From an uncultured Cytophagales bacterium (lineage in GTDB: Bacteria; Bacteroidota; Bacteroidia; Cytophagales; 172606-1): 52,019 bases of DNA. Each line of letters starts with the position of its first letter. Positions within the stretch are counted from its first letter, which is position 1. The stretch lies in contig CADCTQ010000655.1 in NCBI GenBank assembly GCA_902805615.1, forward strand, positions 1 to 52,019, written 5' to 3'. Shown here in pieces: positions 51,322 to 52,019 of this stretch. The translations under genes and the position numbers were made by a program. Below the pieces are notes generated by a model, which saw only the letters and a list, made by a program, of their open reading frames with translations, was not told the origin of the DNA and searched no databases.

Positions 51322-52019
51322 CTAGTCAAAGAAGGTTTCCAGGTCTTCCATCGAGAGTTCTTTAAAGGTGAGGTCAGCGGGGGTAAGGGTGGTGTGGGGC
51401 CGGCTCAGGCAGTGGTCCACCAGGTCGAGCAGGCTCTGCCGGTAGGCTTGCGCCCACCCCTCCATGAGGGCCGGCTCGAAAGCTTCCGCCTGGTACTGGA
51501 TGTGGACCGAGAGCACCCCGGCCGCTACGATCACCGACACCATCAGCGTACCGTCGGCGCCCTCTCCGGCCGTGTCTTCGCCCTTGTCCAGGGGGCTGAT
51601 CCGCCAGTCTTCCCCCCCGTCGGCTTCCTGGAACTGGCCCCAGTAGTTGAACAGCACCGAAGGCACCGGCAGGCTGCGTTTCTCCGGCCGGTCCGATTCC
51701 GCTTGCAGGTAGCGTACGATGCCGTAGCCCAGGCCCTGGTCGGGCACGGCCCGCAGCGACTCCTTGACCCCCACCAACTGGCGGCCGGCCGGCTCCTGGC
51801 AACTCAGCCAGTAGGGGTACAGGCTGGTGAACCAGCCCACCGTGCGCGAGACGTTCACCCCGGCCAGCACTTCCTGGCGGCCGTGCCCCTCCAGCAGCAG
51901 CAGCACCTTGGGGCAGTCCCAGAGCTTGCCGATGGAGAGGCCCAGTGCGGCCAGCAGCACTTCCTGGGGCTCGTTGCCGTAGGCCAGCGGCGCCTCCAGC
52001 AGCAACTGGCTGGTTTGTT
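51322..52019 (-). CDS. NRPS, C-terminal part only (epimerization domain), cut by window edge
   Basis: The last 231 or so residues of an NRPS lie here; the rest is outside the window. They form the second half of an epimerization domain, with the motif EGHGRQEVLAGVNVSRTVGWF, YGIVRYLQ and VLFNYWGQF, then the typical end LTFKELSMEDLETFFD. The protein therefore ends with an E domain and hands a D-configured chain to the C1 domain of the next NRPS, 65 nt downstream. Nothing can be said of its adenylation domains. Its DNA is nearly identical to E1 of that next enzyme. Confidence 0.93.
   Translation of the reverse strand, partial: QTSQLLLEAPLAYGNEPQEVLLAALGLSIGKLWDCPKVLLLLEGHGRQEVLAGVNVSRTVGWFTSLYPYWLSCQEPAGRQLVGVKESLRAVPDQGLGYGIVRYLQAESDRPEKRSLPVPSVLFNYWGQFQEADGGEDWRISPLDKGEDTAGEGADGTLMVSVIVAAGVLSVHIQYQAEAFEPALMEGWAQAYRQSLLDLVDHCLSRPHTTLTPADLTFKELSMEDLETFFD
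51361..52019 (-). repeat. Copy B of the duplicated epimerization-domain segment
   Basis: Second copy of the segment at 46721-47400, offset by 4619 nt at the right end and 4640 nt at the left (a net 21-nt in-frame length difference). It runs off the window, so its full length is unknown. Confidence 0.95.

Larger units (their letters stand above)
26502..52019 (-). other. Nonribosomal peptide biosynthetic gene cluster (open at right edge)
   Basis: Nine minus-strand genes follow each other with gaps of 65, 60, 52, 31, 53, 61, 46 and 32 nt and no promoter that I can see, so they look like one long operon. Order of transcription: partial NRPS, NRPS C-A-T-E-C-A-T-E, NRPS C-A-T-C-A-T, M28-like protein, SyrD-type exporter, beta-helix/pseudo-esterase, di-heme protein, kynurenine-monooxygenase homologue, CmlA-type hydroxylase. 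The left boundary is uncertain: the receptor, AraC, condensation and GT8 genes on the same strand (to 18749) may belong. The right boundary lies outside the window. No MbtH-like, phosphopantetheinyl-transferase or thioesterase gene is seen here. Confidence 0.85.

Overview
The window looks like a chromosomal segment of a GC-rich member of the Bacteroidota, probably Cytophagales or Chitinophagales. The reasons are promoter-like sites of the Bacteroidota form TTG/TTTG-N19-20-TAnnTTTG (upstream of the tRNA-Lys, of an outer-membrane barrel gene and of the LytTR gene), an outer-membrane beta-barrel receptor with a carboxypeptidase-like regulatory domain, a DUF2807 protein, a membrane LytTR regulator and several long dispersed palindromes between genes. 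The genus is an inference that I cannot settle from the sequence.

Left part (1-17.7 kb): ordinary, mostly single-gene units on both strands. They are a lipoprotein M1 aminopeptidase, a hybrid sensor kinase with a degenerate C-terminal HPt-like domain, an outer-membrane barrel protein, an APC amino-acid permease, a small membrane protein, a LURP-one/scramblase-like protein, a Cys/Met-metabolism PLP enzyme, an SSS sodium symporter preceded by a 45-residue membrane protein, an ABC exporter, a TPR/SH3-like membrane protein and tRNA-Lys(UUU) with clear promoter and terminator. Much of the intergenic DNA is palindromic or repeated.

Middle (17.7-26.3 kb): a membrane LytTR regulator, a GT8 glycosyltransferase, a free-standing NRPS condensation protein, a membrane AraC-type regulator, a DUF2807 protein and an outer-membrane receptor. 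All but the LytTR gene are on the minus strand. They are probably accessory to, or neighbours of, the large cluster.

Right part (26.5-52.0 kb and beyond the right edge): a minus-strand run with gaps of 31-65 nt that reads as one biosynthetic operon. In order of transcription: an NRPS cut by the window edge (ending in an epimerization domain), a 3064-aa NRPS (C-A-T-E-C-A-T-E), a 2141-aa NRPS (C-A-T-C-A-T, no thioesterase), an M28-like protein lacking the bridging metal ligand, a SyrD/PvdE-type peptide exporter, a beta-helix/alpha-beta-hydrolase fusion whose catalytic Ser and His are replaced, a MauG/CcpA-type di-heme protein with a CX4CH haem site, a kynurenine 3-monooxygenase homologue and a CmlA-type di-iron beta-hydroxylase. 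Together they suggest an exported nonribosomal peptide with several D residues, one predicted Asp, two positions sharing an unassigned adenylation code, and oxidative tailoring. I know of no described product that fits this gene set, and this is the best candidate for a new system in the window.
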